From Mycoplasmopsis agalactiae PG2 (GTDB taxonomy: Bacteria; Bacillota_I; Bacilli_A; Mycoplasmatales; Metamycoplasmataceae), in assembly GCF_000063605.1 (NCBI RefSeq), contig NC_009497.1, forward strand, positions 1-64,000: DNA of 64,000 bases, read 5' to 3'. Position numbers and translations under genes: made by a program. Below are positions 1 through 10,340 of the stretch, piece by piece. The notes below the pieces were generated by a model. It did not search any database, had not been told where the DNA came from, and saw only the letters and a program-made list of their open reading frames with translations. Within the stretch, counting starts at the first letter, position 1, and each line of letters opens with the position of its first letter.

Positions 1-1401
1 ATGAATATCAACAGCCCAAATGATAAAGAAATTGCTTTAAAGTCATATACCGAAACTTTTTTGGATATTCTTAGACAAGAATTAGGTGACCAGATGCTTT
101 ATAAAAACTTTTTTGCCAACTTCGAAATCAAAGACGTCTCAAAAATTGGCCATATAACTATCGGAACAACTAACGTAACCCCAAACTCACAATATGTTAT
201 AAGAGCTTATGAAAGCAGTATTCAAAAATCTTTAGATGAAACTTTTGAACGCAAGTGTACATTTAGCTTTGTTTTACTTGATTCTGCTGTTAAAAAGAAA
301 GTAAAAAGAGAGCGAAAAGAAGCAGCTATAGAAAACATTGAACTTTCGAATCGCGAAGTCGATAAAACTAAAACTTTTGAAAACTATGTAGAAGGCAACT
401 TTAACAAAGAAGCAATTAGAATAGCAAAACTAATTGTTGAAGGTGAAGAAGACTATAATCCTATATTTATTTACGGCAAATCTGGAATAGGAAAAACTCA
501 CTTGCTTAATGCGATATGTAATGAGCTTCTTAAAAAAGAGGTCTCAGTTAAGTACATAAATGCTAATTCTTTTACAAGAGACATTTCATATTTTCTCCAA
601 GAAAATGACCAACGTAAACTAAAGCAAATAAGAAATCATTTTGATAACGCTGATATTGTTATGTTTGATGACTTCCAAAGTTACGGAATCGGCAATAAAA
701 AAGCCACAATCGAACTAATCTTCAATATTTTAGATAGCAGAATAAATCAAAAAAGAACAACAATAATTTGTTCGGATAGACCTATCTATTCATTACAAAA
801 TTCATTCGACGCTCGTTTAATTAGTCGTCTTTCAATGGGCTTACAACTTTCAATTGATGAACCTCAAAAAGCTGATCTTTTGAAAATTTTGGACTACATG
901 ATTGACATTAACAAGATGACGCCTGAATTATGAGAAGATGATGCTAAAAATTTCATTGTTAAAAACTATGCCAACAGCATCAGAAGCTTAATAGGAGCCG
1001 TAAATAGACTAAGGTTTTACAACTCGGAAATCGTCAAAACAAATTCTAGATATACATTAGCTATAGTTAACTCCATTCTTAAAGATATCCAGCAAGTTAA
1101 AGAAAAAGTTACACCTGATGTGATTATTGAATACGTCGCAAAATACTACAAATTATCTCGCTCTGAAATATTAGGCAAAAGTAGAAGAAAAGATGTTGTT
1201 TTAGCAAGACACATAGCTATTTGGATTGTTAAAAAACAATTAGATCTTTCTTTAGAACAAATTGGTAGATTTTTTGGCAACAGAGATCACTCAACCATCA
1301 TTAATGCAGTTAGAAAAATCGAAAAAGAAACAGAGCAATCAGACATAACTTTTAAGAGAACTATATCAGAGATAAGCAATGAGATTTTTAAGAAAAATTA
1401 A
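1..1401 (+). CDS. dnaA: Chromosomal replication initiator protein DnaA
   Basis: Replication initiator: an AAA+ ATPase that binds DnaA boxes and opens the origin. The frame runs 466 residues, with TGA at 931-933 read as Trp, and stops at TAA 1399-1401. Walker A (GKSGIGKTH) is at about residues 159-167, Walker B (MFDDFQ) at about 221-226, and the C-terminal DNA-binding signature GNRDHSTI at about 426-433. Length and domain order are normal for mollicute DnaA. The first base of the window is the ATG, so the upstream region and promoter are not visible. It is followed by a 133-base gap with a DnaA box and then dnaN, the classic origin-proximal order. Confidence 0.97.
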
Positions 1402-1534
1402 CATTTTAAAAAGCAGTTTTAAACTCTTAAAAAAGTACAAAAATGCCAAAAAAAGTTTAAAAATTCGTTAAAAATTGCATTTTTGCTACTTATCCACAAA
1501 TTAACAAAACATATATTTATTATTTAAGGAAAAC
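1402..1534. other. Putative origin segment between dnaA and dnaN
   Basis: Non-coding, very AT-rich gap. It contains one perfect DnaA box, TTATCCACA, at 1490-1498, 37 bases before dnaN, and A/T-rich repeats upstream such as runs of TTAAAAATT. Origins in this group usually have boxes on both sides of dnaA, and the left side lies outside the window. The dnaN ribosome binding site (AAGGA, about 1526-1530) lies at its right end. Confidence 0.65.
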
Positions 1535-2644
1535 ATGAAAATTATTGTAAATAAAATTTTTTTAGATGACATTATTGAAGTTGTTTCCAGATTTTCTGAT
1601 CCAATTAGTTCTCTATATGGAATGAGATGTATAAAAATAACTGCAAACCATAATTTTGTTAAATTTGAAGCAACAAATGAAATAACAAATATTGTTAGAA
1701 AAATTAAAGTTGATGACAACAAAATTATTGTCGAAGAAGACGGAGAATTATTAGTTCAAGCTAACTATTTCAAAAATATAATTAAAAAACTAAATGGCTT
1801 TATTGAAATAAAAACTTATTTTAATAAAATGGAAATAAAACAACAAGATTCAGTTTATACACTAACATTAAATGAAATTAGTTCATTTCCTCAAATTGAT
1901 GAAAACATTAACATTAAAAAGTTCCAAATTAATACTGAAGAGTTTAAAAAAGCAGTAAAAAACGTTGCTTTTGCTGCAAGTAATGGTGCTAATTTGATTT
2001 ATAAATGCATTAATTTCAAAAGTTCAGGAAATAAATTAAATTTAGCAGCAACAGATACATTCAGACTAGCTTATTACACAATTAAAACAAATCAGATTTT
2101 AGAAGATTTTGACTTCAGTGTTAATGCAAAAGATGTTAAAGAATTACTTCCTACTGATGCTCCCAAGACTGTCACAATGTTTTATAACTCAATTAAATTT
2201 GGTGTTGAATACAATGACACCACAATAACCGCAAGAATTACCGATTTACCTTACCATAATGTTGAGCAGCTATTTAACAAAGCAATATCGGAAACTAAAC
2301 ATAAAATTACTATTGAAAAATCAGAATTCAATAATCTTTTAAATAAGATATGAATAAACTCATCCGCAGATAAACAAAATAGAATTGAACTTAAAATTTC
2401 TAACCAAGAAATAAATGTTTACACAAAGATAGATGAATTAGGCGATTCAAATGTTAAAACAACCAAATTTACTTTAGAAGGATCTTCCTTTGTTTTTGAT
2501 ATGAATTTCAATTACTTAAAAGATGCTATTTCTATAACCGAAGGCGAAACATATATTTTAATTGATGAAAAAATTCAAAATATTGTTTTATTTTCAAAAG
2601 ATAATCCTAATTCAAAACAAATAATAACTCCTCTTAGAAGGTAA
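1535..2644 (+). CDS. dnaN: DNA polymerase III subunit beta (sliding clamp)
   Basis: Ring-shaped processivity clamp of the replicative polymerase. The protein is 369 residues with one TGA Trp at 2351-2353, which would otherwise split the gene, and ends at TAA 2642-2644 with the sequence TPLRR. Beta clamps typically end in a short tail like this. The central NLAATDTFRLAYY stretch is the recognisable clamp motif. The start is supported by AAGGA five bases upstream of the ATG. The next gene starts one base after the stop, so the two are probably co-transcribed. Confidence 0.96.
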
Positions 2645-2645
2645 A

Positions 2646-2870
2646 ATGAAACCAGAAATTTTTATCCAAGAAGACTTTATTACTATTGGTCAGCTATTAA
2701 AAAAAATTGGATTTATCCAAACAGGTGGTGGAGCTAAGTTTTATTTAGAAAAAAATAAAGTTTTAATTAATAATAAAAAGCCCGAAGGAAGAAATTCTAA
2801 AGTTAAAAGCGGCGATTTGCTAACTATTAATAGCAACATTTATATTATTAAAAAAGAACCAGATATTTAA
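2646..2870 (+). CDS. S4-domain RNA-binding protein (YaaA/RlbA-like)
   Basis: A 74-residue protein that is essentially one S4 RNA-binding domain. The pattern TIGQLLKKIGFIQTGGGAK followed by VLINNKKPEGRNSKVKSGD is typical of the S4 fold in the small YaaA-type proteins encoded next to dnaN in Firmicutes. The ribosome binding site GAAGG lies inside the end of dnaN and the start is one base beyond the dnaN stop. Its RNA target is not known from sequence; a role in ribosome or rRNA binding is inferred from the family. Confidence 0.85.
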   Translation: MKPEIFIQEDFITIGQLLKKIGFIQTGGGAKFYLEKNKVLINNKKPEGRNSKVKSGDLLTINSNIYIIKKEPDI

Positions 2871-2878
2871 TAATTAAA

Positions 2879-2906
2879 TTGTTTTTATTTTATTTGATGT
2901 TATAAT
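2879..2906 (+). promoter_or_regulatory. Promoter of the tRNA-Tyr/tRNA-Gln pair
   Basis: TTGTTT at 2879-2884 and TATAAT at 2901-2906 are separated by 16 bases and lie about 30 bases before tRNA-Tyr. This is a plausible vegetative promoter. Confidence 0.6.
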
Positions 2907-2935
2907 ATTTTTGCTATTTTTTTAAAATAGCTTTT

Positions 2936-3019
2936 GGAGGGGTAGCGAAGCGGCCAAACGCGGGTGGCTGTAACCCACTTCCTCACGGTTCGGGGGTTCG
3001 AATCCCTCCCCCTCCACCA
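2936..3019 (+). tRNA. tRNA-Tyr (GTA)
   Basis: The acceptor arms GGAGGGG (2936-2942) and CCCCTCC (3009-3015) pair over 7 bp, followed by discriminator A and an encoded CCA (3017-3019). The anticodon GTA sits in the loop CTGTAAC. There is a long variable arm (CTTCCTCACGG region), as expected for bacterial tRNA-Tyr, and a GGTTCGAAT T-loop. Length is 84 bases. Confidence 0.95.
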
Positions 3020-3022
3020 TTT

Positions 3023-3097
3023 TGCCCCATAGCCAAGCGGTAAGGCAACGGGTTTTGGTTCCGTCACGCGTTAGTTCGAATCTAACTGGGGCAGCCA
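3023..3097 (+). tRNA. tRNA-Gln (TTG)
   Basis: The acceptor TGCCCCA (3023-3029) pairs with TGGGGCA (3087-3093); discriminator G and an encoded CCA follow. The anticodon is TTG in the loop TTTTGGT. The T-loop TTCGAAT is present. It lies 3 bases after tRNA-Tyr, so both are cut from one transcript. Confidence 0.94.
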
Positions 3098-3099
3098 TT

Positions 3100-3126
3100 T
3101 GTTCTCGAAAGAGAGCATTTTTTTTA
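3100..3126 (+). terminator. Rho-independent terminator after the tRNAs
   Basis: The stem TGTTCTC / GAGAGCA, with one G-T pair and a GAAA tetraloop, is followed by a run of T. It ends the tRNA transcript. Confidence 0.8.
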
Positions 3127-3148
3127 TTTCCTTTTTTTCCAATTTATT

Positions 3149-3160
3149 TGTTTTATAGGC
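3149..3160 (-). repeat. Copy of the dispersed CTATAAAACA motif
   Basis: TGTTTTATAG followed by GC, the reverse complement of GCCTATAAAACA. It lies between the tRNA terminator and the first hydrolase gene, just upstream of that gene's -10 box. Confidence 0.5.
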
Positions 3161-3167
3161 TTAAATG

Positions 3168-3173
3168 TATAAT
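3168..3173 (+). promoter_or_regulatory. -10 box placed for a leaderless transcript
   Basis: A perfect TATAAT ends 6 bases before the ATG at 3180. Initiation about 6-7 bases downstream of this hexamer would fall on or next to the start codon. No Shine-Dalgarno sequence fits in the gap. Confidence 0.6.
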
Positions 3174-3179
3174 TTTATT

Positions 3180-3965
3180 ATGAAGCCAATTTATAAATAT
3201 AATGTTGTTTTTAAAGATAATAACAACCCAAACGAGAATATAATTTTTTGCCATGGACTTAATTCAACAGCAGACAGATTTGATATTTTTAAAAATTATT
3301 GAACAAAGTCAAACTATTATTCACTCCAGTTTCCAGCAAGTAATTTAACACCTGTTTTAGAAGGTGATGAACCTAGTGTTTTTTGTTTTGCAAAATTATT
3401 AGTTGAATTTGTTGAGAAAAATAATCTAAAAAATGTTACCTTAATAGGTCATTCATTAGGAGGCGGAACTATTTCTTTAGCTTATCAATTAAGACCTGAT
3501 TTATTTAAGAAACTAGTTTATTTAGCGCCAATGAACAAGCCAGCCTTGGCATTGTATGACAGATATAAAAAAGACTATTTTCCTAATGATTACGAAGGTT
3601 TTTTAGATCTTATGCGCTCTCTTTATTATGATATTTCTAAGTTTACATCTGATCCAAATTGAGTTAAAGAGCAAAAAGAAAATTTTGATCCTTACTTGTA
3701 TAATAATCCTGATATTGTTAAACTTGGAACACCTGATATGAATGTTTTTAACGCAATAAAAGAAACTTTGAAAATTATCAATGTTCCAACTTTACTAATT
3801 TTAGGTGAAAAAGACGGCGTAATCTTAAGAGAAGAGTGTATTGACTATTTTAAAAAGTATGTAAAAGATGTCGAAACTCACTGGATTCCAAAAACAGGGC
3901 ATATGACGTATTTAGAAGACTGAGATTCATTTATAAAAATTCTAGAACCATTTTTGGACAAATAA
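3180..3965 (+). CDS. Alpha/beta hydrolase, first of a tandem pair
   Basis: Serine hydrolase of the alpha/beta fold, 261 residues, substrate unknown. An HG-type oxyanion segment (IIFCHGLNS) is near residue 23, the nucleophile elbow GHSLGG is near residue 92, the acid is probably in LGEKDGV, and the catalytic His in PKTGHMTY near the C-terminus. Three internal TGA codons are read as Trp. There is no signal peptide, so it is cytosolic. The gene immediately downstream is a close paralogue. It appears leaderless, with TATAAT 6 bases before the ATG. A lipase or esterase role is possible but cannot be told from sequence. Confidence 0.85.
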
Positions 3966-3966
3966 T

Positions 3967-4785
3967 ATGAATGTAATTTATAAATATGATTTTGTTTTCA
4001 AAGATAACAATAATCCAAATGAAAACATAATTTTCTGTCATGGATTTAATTCATCGCCAAATTCATTTAGAATTTTTGAAAACTACTGAACTAAGTCAAA
4101 TTATTATGCCTTGCAATTTCCTGGTAATAATCACACTAAAATTAAAGAAGGTGATGAAGCCACTGTTGAGTGTTATTCTAATTTATTAATCAAGTTTATA
4201 GAAGATAATAAATTGAAAAACATTATCTTAATAGGCCATTCTATGGGCGGAGGCACCATTTCTCTTGCTTATCAAAAAAGACCTGAATTATTTAAAAAAT
4301 TAATTTACTTAGCTCCAACAAATAAGTCATCACAAAATGTTACTGAAGCCTTTTTAAGAGATTACTTTCCCAAAACTTTTGATGAATTTATAGGCTTTTT
4401 TAAATCGTTATATTATGATGTAACAAAATTTACTTCAAATGAATCTTGAATGAGACTTGTAAAAAATACATTTGATCCATATGATTTTAATAATCCAACA
4501 ATAGTTGGCTTAGGTCAATATTTAATAAGCAACTATTTTCATGATAAATTAGAGCTTGCTTTACAGTCTGTTAATGTTCCTGCTTTATTGATTTTAGGTG
4601 AAGATGATGGAGTAGTAGACAGGGATTTGTGTCTTAATTATTTTAAAGAAAATGTCAAAGGTGTTCAGGCATTATGAATGCCTAAAACAGGACACATGAT
4701 GTTTGAGGAAGACTGAGAAAACTTTATAAAAATTGTTGAAGAATTTATTAATAGACCTGAATTAGCCAGTCCAAAAGCATTATAA
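3967..4785 (+). CDS. Alpha/beta hydrolase, second of a tandem pair
   Basis: A 272-residue paralogue of the preceding gene, starting one base after its stop and clearly a tandem duplication. They share nearly identical openings (YKYxxVFKDNNNPNENIIFCHG), the elbow GHSMGGGTISLAY, the LGEDDGV acid segment and the PKTGHMMF histidine segment. Several TGA codons (for example 4087-4089, 4447-4449 and 4675-4677) are Trp. It is cytosolic and presumably translated from the same mRNA. It ends at TAA 4783-4785, which runs into a bidirectional terminator shared with the convergent gene. Confidence 0.85.
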
Positions 4786-4806
4786 AAAAGCCATAGCGGC
4801 TTTTTT
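4784..4806. terminator. Bidirectional terminator
   Basis: AAAAAAGCC (4784-4792), loop ATAGC, GGCTTTTTT (4798-4806). It lies between the convergent hydrolase and oxidoreductase genes and gives a T-run on both strands. Confidence 0.8.
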
Positions 4807-5992
4807 AATTTATTTCTGATTTTGAATTCTCTTCTAAAGTTTTTAATGACTCAGTTGGAATAGTTTCGCAAAAACCAAACATTTCAACAATGCCTTTAAA
4901 TGATGATTCTGGAATTGCTAAATCTTTTAATTGAGAAAAACTTATATTTAAATTGATCTTGTCCTCTTGATCATTTTCAATTTTTTGAACAAATTCAGGA
5001 TCTGCTACAAAAACAGAGCTTAAGCCCACCAAATCAGAATATTCAAGAGCATCTAAACATTTTTGAGGAGTGTTAATGCCCCCCGATGAGATTATAGGAA
5101 GAATGCCCTTAAATTTGTCATAGATAATTTTGTTAACTAACTGCCCCTTATACTCATTTTCTGATCTAACTTTGTTTAAATATATATCATGGCCTCAAGA
5201 AGCAATTGCTAAGTAGTTTATCTTGCCCTTTTTAATAATTTCTTCTATAAGTTGGATAAAATCAATTATGCTATATCCTAACTCAGCACCGTATGTTTCT
5301 TCAGGAGTAGCACGGAACCCAAAAAGAAAGTTTTCATCTGCATATTGATCAATCACTTTTCTTATTTCTTCAACTATTTCTAGGCACAATCTAGATCTGT
5401 TTTCAAAACTGTTTGCTGAATATTCGTCATTGCGCTTGTTAACTATTGAACTAAAAAAAGTTTGAATAAGCAATCTTTGCGCCATTGATATTTCAATTCC
5501 ATCAAAACCAGCAGCAACAGCTCTTTTAGTTGCGCTTGCATAATCTTTTACAATTTGTTTTATTTGACTTATGCTTAATTCAAATACTTCATGTTCAACA
5601 GGGATATGATTTTTTTCGTATGATGGTCCATAAAGATAACCATATTTTTTAAGACTTGCTTTTGAAAATTTACCTGCATGAGCTAGCTGCAAAATTGCAA
5701 CATTGCCTTTCGATTTCATAGCTTTAGCAAGCTTTTTTAATGATTCAATGTCATCATCACTTTTTGCACTATATCCATATTCAAAAAGCTGACCAAAGTC
5801 ATCAAAATATGTTCCCCCTGAAATTAATAAAGGTGCGCAATCTGCTCTTCTGGCTGAGTATTTTTCTTCTTCTGTTGTTACTTTTCCATCTTTAGTTGCC
5901 AAGCTTAAAGTCATTGGTGAAAGGACAAAACGATTTTTAAGTGTGTAGCTGCCTAATTTAAAAGACCTAAAAAGCTGTGCATATTTATTCAT
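4805..5992 (-). CDS. NADH-dependent flavin oxidoreductase (Old Yellow Enzyme family)
   Basis: FMN-dependent ene-reductase type TIM barrel of about 395 residues. The N-terminal segment LKNRFVLSPMTLSLA is the FMN-binding start of the barrel, followed by QLAHAGKFS and by AVAAGFDGIEISMAQRLL. The C-terminal part ends with IISSGGINTP, the phosphate-binding strand. TGA at 5195-5197 is Trp. I chose ATG 5992 because AGGA lies at proper spacing before it; the in-frame ATG at 5998 directly abuts that AGGA. The start overlaps the end of the lipoate ligase reading frame by 8 bases, so it is the last gene of the lipoate/sirtuin operon. The physiological substrate is unknown. Confidence 0.88.
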
Positions 5993-7031
5993 TATCATCC
6001 TCGCTTAAAATTGTTTTAACAACATCATCCACACTTATTTCATTAAAGAAGTATTTTTCCAAATTTGCCTGTTTTATAGCATTAGAAAGCTCATCATAAT
6101 CCATTTTTACACCAACTAAAGCTTTTTCAAGTTCGCTAATATCGGTTTTAGCAAAAAAGTCACCACTGATTTTAATTTTTTCAATTCTTTGACCTTCAAC
6201 AGCAAGAGAGAAATTAATTGTGCCAATTACAAGTCTTGCATCACGGTTATATTCATATCTAGGACTTAGACCATAGTTTCAGTCTCAGTTTTTGTATTTT
6301 GCATTAACTAACTCATCAATTTGTTTTTAGTCATTTTCTGTTAGCACATATCTTTTTACTTTACTTAAATCATCAACATTAAACAATTTTTTGACAACTA
6401 AATCCTTAAATTCAAAAATATCCATATTTTTGTATGGCTCATCAAAATAGTCACTTAATGGTGCAATTCTTTGTCTTACTGATTTAATTCCCTTAGCTTC
6501 AATTTTCTTTCTATTTGGCTTTAGTACCTGTGACATTGCATCATAATCGATTTTATAAATATAAGTATTTCCACCATAAATTGTGTCACCAATTAGTGCC
6601 ATCGCCGCACCGCTGACTTTAAATCCATCAATTGTTAAGTCATTTTTACCTGACTGAACAACATTTTTAGCGCCTAATTCCTTAACGATTTTTATGGCTG
6701 GCTCTAGGAATTTTTCATAATTTCCTAAAATACTTTCATTATCTTTATACGGAATTAAATAACAAACTCCCATTTGATTACTATCAATATAAATAGCTCC
6801 GCCACCAGTGTCCCTGCGAACTATTGGAATGTTATGTTCTTTTAAGTATTTAAAATTCACTTCAACTTCAGGATTTTGAAAATATCCTATTTGCACATAA
6901 GGATCTAAAACTGCGGGAAAAGCAACAATTTTATCAAATTTTAAATGACTTAATGCTCAGATTTGTGTAGCAAGATAATACGCACCATCTTTTATATATT
7001 TTCCATTTCTAATAGGTTCAACTAAAATCAT
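5985..7031 (-). pseudogene. lplA: Lipoate-protein ligase A, first copy, interrupted by TAA
   Basis: Paralogue of the gene upstream. It reads MILVEPIRNGKY at the start, RRDTGGGAIYID in the lipoyl-AMP pocket and KNDLTIDGFKVSGAA with the conserved lysine. A TAA at 6327-6329 stops translation after 234 residues. At the same point the paralogue has TGA (Trp), so one G-to-A change explains it. The frame then continues for about 113 codons, still closely matching the paralogue, to TAA 5985-5987. The missing part is the C-terminal accessory domain. Either the gene is newly inactivated or a catalytic-domain-only protein is made. Intact sequence after the stop argues for a recent event. Confidence 0.8.
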
Positions 7032-7100
7032 ATATACCCCTATAAAATAGCCATATTCAAAAATATTGATTTATGAAAGAAACATAAATCAATACCATTT

Positions 7101-8138
7101 TTATTCTTCGTCTAATATTATTTTTGCAACTTCTTCAGCATTTATTTCATTAAAGAAATAACTTTGTAAGTCAGCATCTTTGAAAGCCTTAACCAAGTCT
7201 TCATATGTCATTTTTGTGCCAACTAGCGCTTTTTCTAATTCAGTTATATCTTTTTTAGCAAAAAAGTCACCACTGATTTTAATTTTTTCAATTCTTTGAC
7301 CTTCAACAGCAAGAGAGAAATTAATTGTACCAATTGCAAGTCTTGCATCACGGTTATATTCATATCTAGGACTTAGACCATAGTTTCAGTCTCAGTTTTT
7401 GTACTTAGTATTTACTAATTCATCAACTTGTGCTCAGTCTTCTTCAGTTAATTCATAACGTTTTACTTTACTTAAATCATCAACACCAAAAAGCTTTTTA
7501 ATGACAAGGTCTTTAAATTCAAAAATGTCTAGATTACGGTATGGTTCGTCAAAATAGTCACTTAAAGGAGCCACTCTTTGTCTTATTGATTTAACACCTT
7601 TTGCTTCAATTTTTTTACGATTAGGTTTTAATGAATCAACCATTGCGTCATAGTCAACTTTGTATAAAAGAGAGTTACCACCATAAATAACATCGCCATT
7701 AAGCATCATGGCAGCACCACTAACTTTTCTGCCGTCAATAGTTAAGTCGTTTTTGTCTGATTGAACAACATCTTTTGCTCCTAGTTCTTTTAACATCTTA
7801 ATTGTTGGTTCATAAAATTTGTCGTAATTGCCCAAAATATTGTCTTTTTCATCATATGGAATCAAGTAGCAAACGTTAACAGAATTATCATCAATGTAAA
7901 TTGCGCCACCGCCAGTATTACGACGAACAACTTCCAAGTTGTGCTCTTTTAAATACTTAAAGTTAACTTCAACTTCTGGATTTTGGAAGTAACCTAATTG
8001 AATGTGGGGAGCAGCAATACCGGGAAACACTATTTTTTCATTTAGTCTCAAGTGATTCATTGCTCAAATTTGGATAGCTAATCAATATGCACCATCTTTA
8101 ACATATTTACCATTTCTAATTGGCTCTACTAAAATCAT
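7101..8138 (-). CDS. lplA: Lipoate-protein ligase A (LplA family)
   Basis: Attaches lipoate to the lysine of lipoyl-domain proteins through lipoyl-AMP. It has 345 residues: an N-terminal catalytic domain with RRNTGGGAIYID (about 72-83) and DKNDLTIDGRKVSGAA (about 128-143), and a C-terminal accessory domain ending in KIILDEE. TGA at 7434-7436 is Trp. The start ATG at 8138 has AGAGG at good spacing and overlaps the end of the sirtuin gene by 23 bases. Its likely substrate is the GcvH-like protein two genes upstream; that is inferred from the operon, not visible in sequence. Confidence 0.92.
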
Positions 8139-8985
8139 TTTTAACCTCTAATAATTTATTAATAGTTTGTTTGATATCGTCTGTTCAAACATAAGTTCTT
8201 TGTCTTATTTCTTGCGGAGTTCTATAAGATTTATTATTCATTGCAACATATTTTGAGTTAGAAAACTCTTTGGTCATTTCTCAAAAAGGAAACTTAATTA
8301 ATGTTGGAGTAGAAAACCCGACCCCTATTTCTCAAAAAAGTATTTTTTGACCTTTATGCCTATGAATAAAGTCTTCATACATTTTTTTCTCTTCAAAAAA
8401 ACGTTTATCTTCAACCATTCCTTTACCTTTTAGACGTTTATTAACTTCTAAAAAGTTATTACACTTAGGGCAGCGTGGAATAAGCCCTAAAGGAACTTTC
8501 ATGTCTTTTTGCTTTTCGATCATTTCATAAACAGCTTTATCATTTGAATAAAGTGTGTTATGGCACATTTTTGAGCACTGAAGCAAGTTGTATTTGCCTT
8601 GAATATAAAATATTTTGTCTTCTTCAAAGTCTGCAGCTTCTAATGAGTTATCACTATTTGTTGTGATTATGTGATAGTTTTTGCCCTTTAAATATTCTTT
8701 TAGTTTCAAAAAGCTTTCACTTGCAGGCTGGTCAAAGTAATTAAGTTTCATAAATCTAGAATGAAATGCCCAATAGTTTTGAATATCATCAAAGTGATAA
8801 ACACTTGCTTGAAGCATATCTAGAAACTTAAATTCATCAATAAAGTCTTTAAAATTTTGAACAAATCTTTGTCCGCTATAGCCTATTCCATCAGCACTGG
8901 TCATTCCCGAACCAATGCCAATTACAATAGCATCAGCTTCATTAATAAGCGAGTCTAATTCTTTAACAGAGTTTAATGTAAGCAT
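8116..8985 (-). CDS. Sirtuin of the class M (SirTM) type, putative protein ADP-ribosyltransferase
   Basis: Sir2-fold NAD-dependent enzyme of 289 residues. The Rossmann NAD motif is GIGSGMTS (23-30). TTNSDN (108-113) stands for the usual TQNID. Where ordinary sirtuins have the catalytic His, this protein has Gln129 in YIQGKY. Zinc cysteines are C137, C141, C172 and C175. Replacement of the His by Gln and linkage to GcvH-like and LplA genes are the described hallmarks of SirTM enzymes, which ADP-ribosylate a lipoylated GcvH-like protein instead of deacetylating. TGA at 8332-8334 is Trp. The start is 2 bases before the gcvH stop and the end overlaps lplA. Confidence 0.88.
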
Positions 8986-8986
8986 A

Positions 8987-9331
8987 TTAAAAGTCTTCTA
9001 ATTGTTCTAATGTTTTAGGGTCAATGTCGCTTAAAATCATTACTCAGTTTTCACTATCTTTTGGCGAACTTAATAACTTAGGATTAGCCATAGCTTCCTT
9101 ATTAATTTCAACAACTGTAGCATCAAAAGGCATTTTTAGTGTCAAGATTGCCTTAGAAGCTTCCAAGTTTAAGAAAATGTCATCTTTATGCAACATTTTT
9201 TTGTCAGTGTTTTTATATTGAATAAAGCCAATTGTTCCAATGTCATCTTGCATTTCAGGAGTAAATCTTAAATAAAATTGGTCTTTACCTTCTAATTTTT
9301 CTACAACTAAATACTTATCAACTTTTTTCAT
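8987..9331 (-). CDS. GcvH-like lipoyl carrier protein (GcvH-L)
   Basis: A 114-residue biotinyl/lipoyl-domain protein resembling glycine cleavage H protein. The lipoylation lysine is K60 in LEASKAIL, in the expected hairpin turn, followed by LKMPFDATVVEIN. No glycine cleavage P or T genes are nearby, so it is more likely the dedicated carrier of the sirtuin operon than a glycine cleavage component. TGA at 9044-9046 is Trp; the stop is TAA 8987-8989. Its ATG overlaps the end of the upstream luciferase-like gene by 17 bases, which supports translational coupling. It is cytosolic. Confidence 0.9.
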
Positions 9332-10316
9332 TTTTACCTCTTTTTACATAAAAATCAGCAACATTCTTGACTGCTCTTTTTCGATCATTTATATTAGCAA
9401 CAGTAGGCAGAATCATTAAGTGATTTATTTTTAGATTTTCACACAAATTATTAAGTTTATTCATGCTTTCATCATCAAAAACATTAAAAATACTTTTGTG
9501 CAAACGCAGGAAATTTTTGCGTTGTTCTTCATTAAACACAAATTTTTCAAACACACTATATGGAGGGTAATAAGCAAAATGATTAGGATCAGCAAAAGAA
9601 CGATAAAAAGCAATTAAATTATGATTTCTCGTTGATGATTCATAGTCAATTCCACTTACCACATTTACGCTAAGTGCAACTTCTGGTGGATTTTCGCCTC
9701 ATGCTGTTTTATAGGCTTCAATGTATGAATTAATAACATTTTCAGCATACACTTTAGATGGGTTCAAAAACCAGCCATAATTAATTTTAAATTTATGTTG
9801 AGCTGCAAAAATTGCGCTTTGTTCAGATGTTACCAACATAACAATGTCAACAGGCTTGTTTATGTTAGGATTTATCCTAAAATCAAACTTTTTCTTGTTG
9901 TTTAAATATTCATTAACAGCAATAATTTTTTGCTGATATTCAGTTGAAGTTAATGAAGGTTTTAAAAGCTCAATTGTTTCTTTTGTGCCTATATTTGATC
10001 CAAATCCGTAAACAAAACGCTCTGGATGTAATAAATTTAGTGTTTGAATCTGCTCTGCGACATTATATGCTTGATAATTAGCAAGCATAATGCCGCCACA
10101 CCCTAATTTAATTCCACTAACACTATTAGCTAAATGATCAAGAAGAATAAGCGGACTAGAAATAACCAATGAATTAACATTGTGTTGCTCACTAATTCAA
10201 AAAGAATAAAGATTTAAATCCTTAACATATTGACAAAGTTCGATTACTTCTTTGTAAGCTTTTTTATAGTTATTTTGGTTAGTTAATAGCCCATGGTCAA
10301 GAATGCTTATCTTCAT
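9315..10316 (-). CDS. Luciferase-like flavin-dependent monooxygenase
   Basis: TIM-barrel oxidoreductase of 333 residues in the bacterial luciferase-like family. It opens MKISILDHGL, then LYSFWISEQHN and VISSPLILLDHLANSVSGIKLGCGGIMLANY, the typical luciferase-like LLM opening. The frame ends with TGA (Trp) then TAA at 9315-9317, overlapping gcvH. It is the first gene of the minus-strand lipoate/sirtuin operon. The start at 10316 has no Shine-Dalgarno site but a TATAAT 7 bases upstream, consistent with a leaderless mRNA. Flavin oxidoreductases have been noted in extended SirTM operons; the reaction here is unknown. Confidence 0.85.
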
Positions 10317-10323
10317 AAATAAA

Positions 10324-10329
10324 ATTATA
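10324..10329 (-). promoter_or_regulatory. -10 box of the lipoate/sirtuin operon
   Basis: TATAAT on the minus strand ends 7 bases before the ATG at 10316. The transcript would have essentially no leader. Confidence 0.55.
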
Positions 10330-10340
10330 AAACTAAAGCG

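Noticed and set aside
1501-1722. 73-codon minus-strand frame in dnaN
   Set aside because: It lies antisense to the conserved clamp gene and has no ribosome site.
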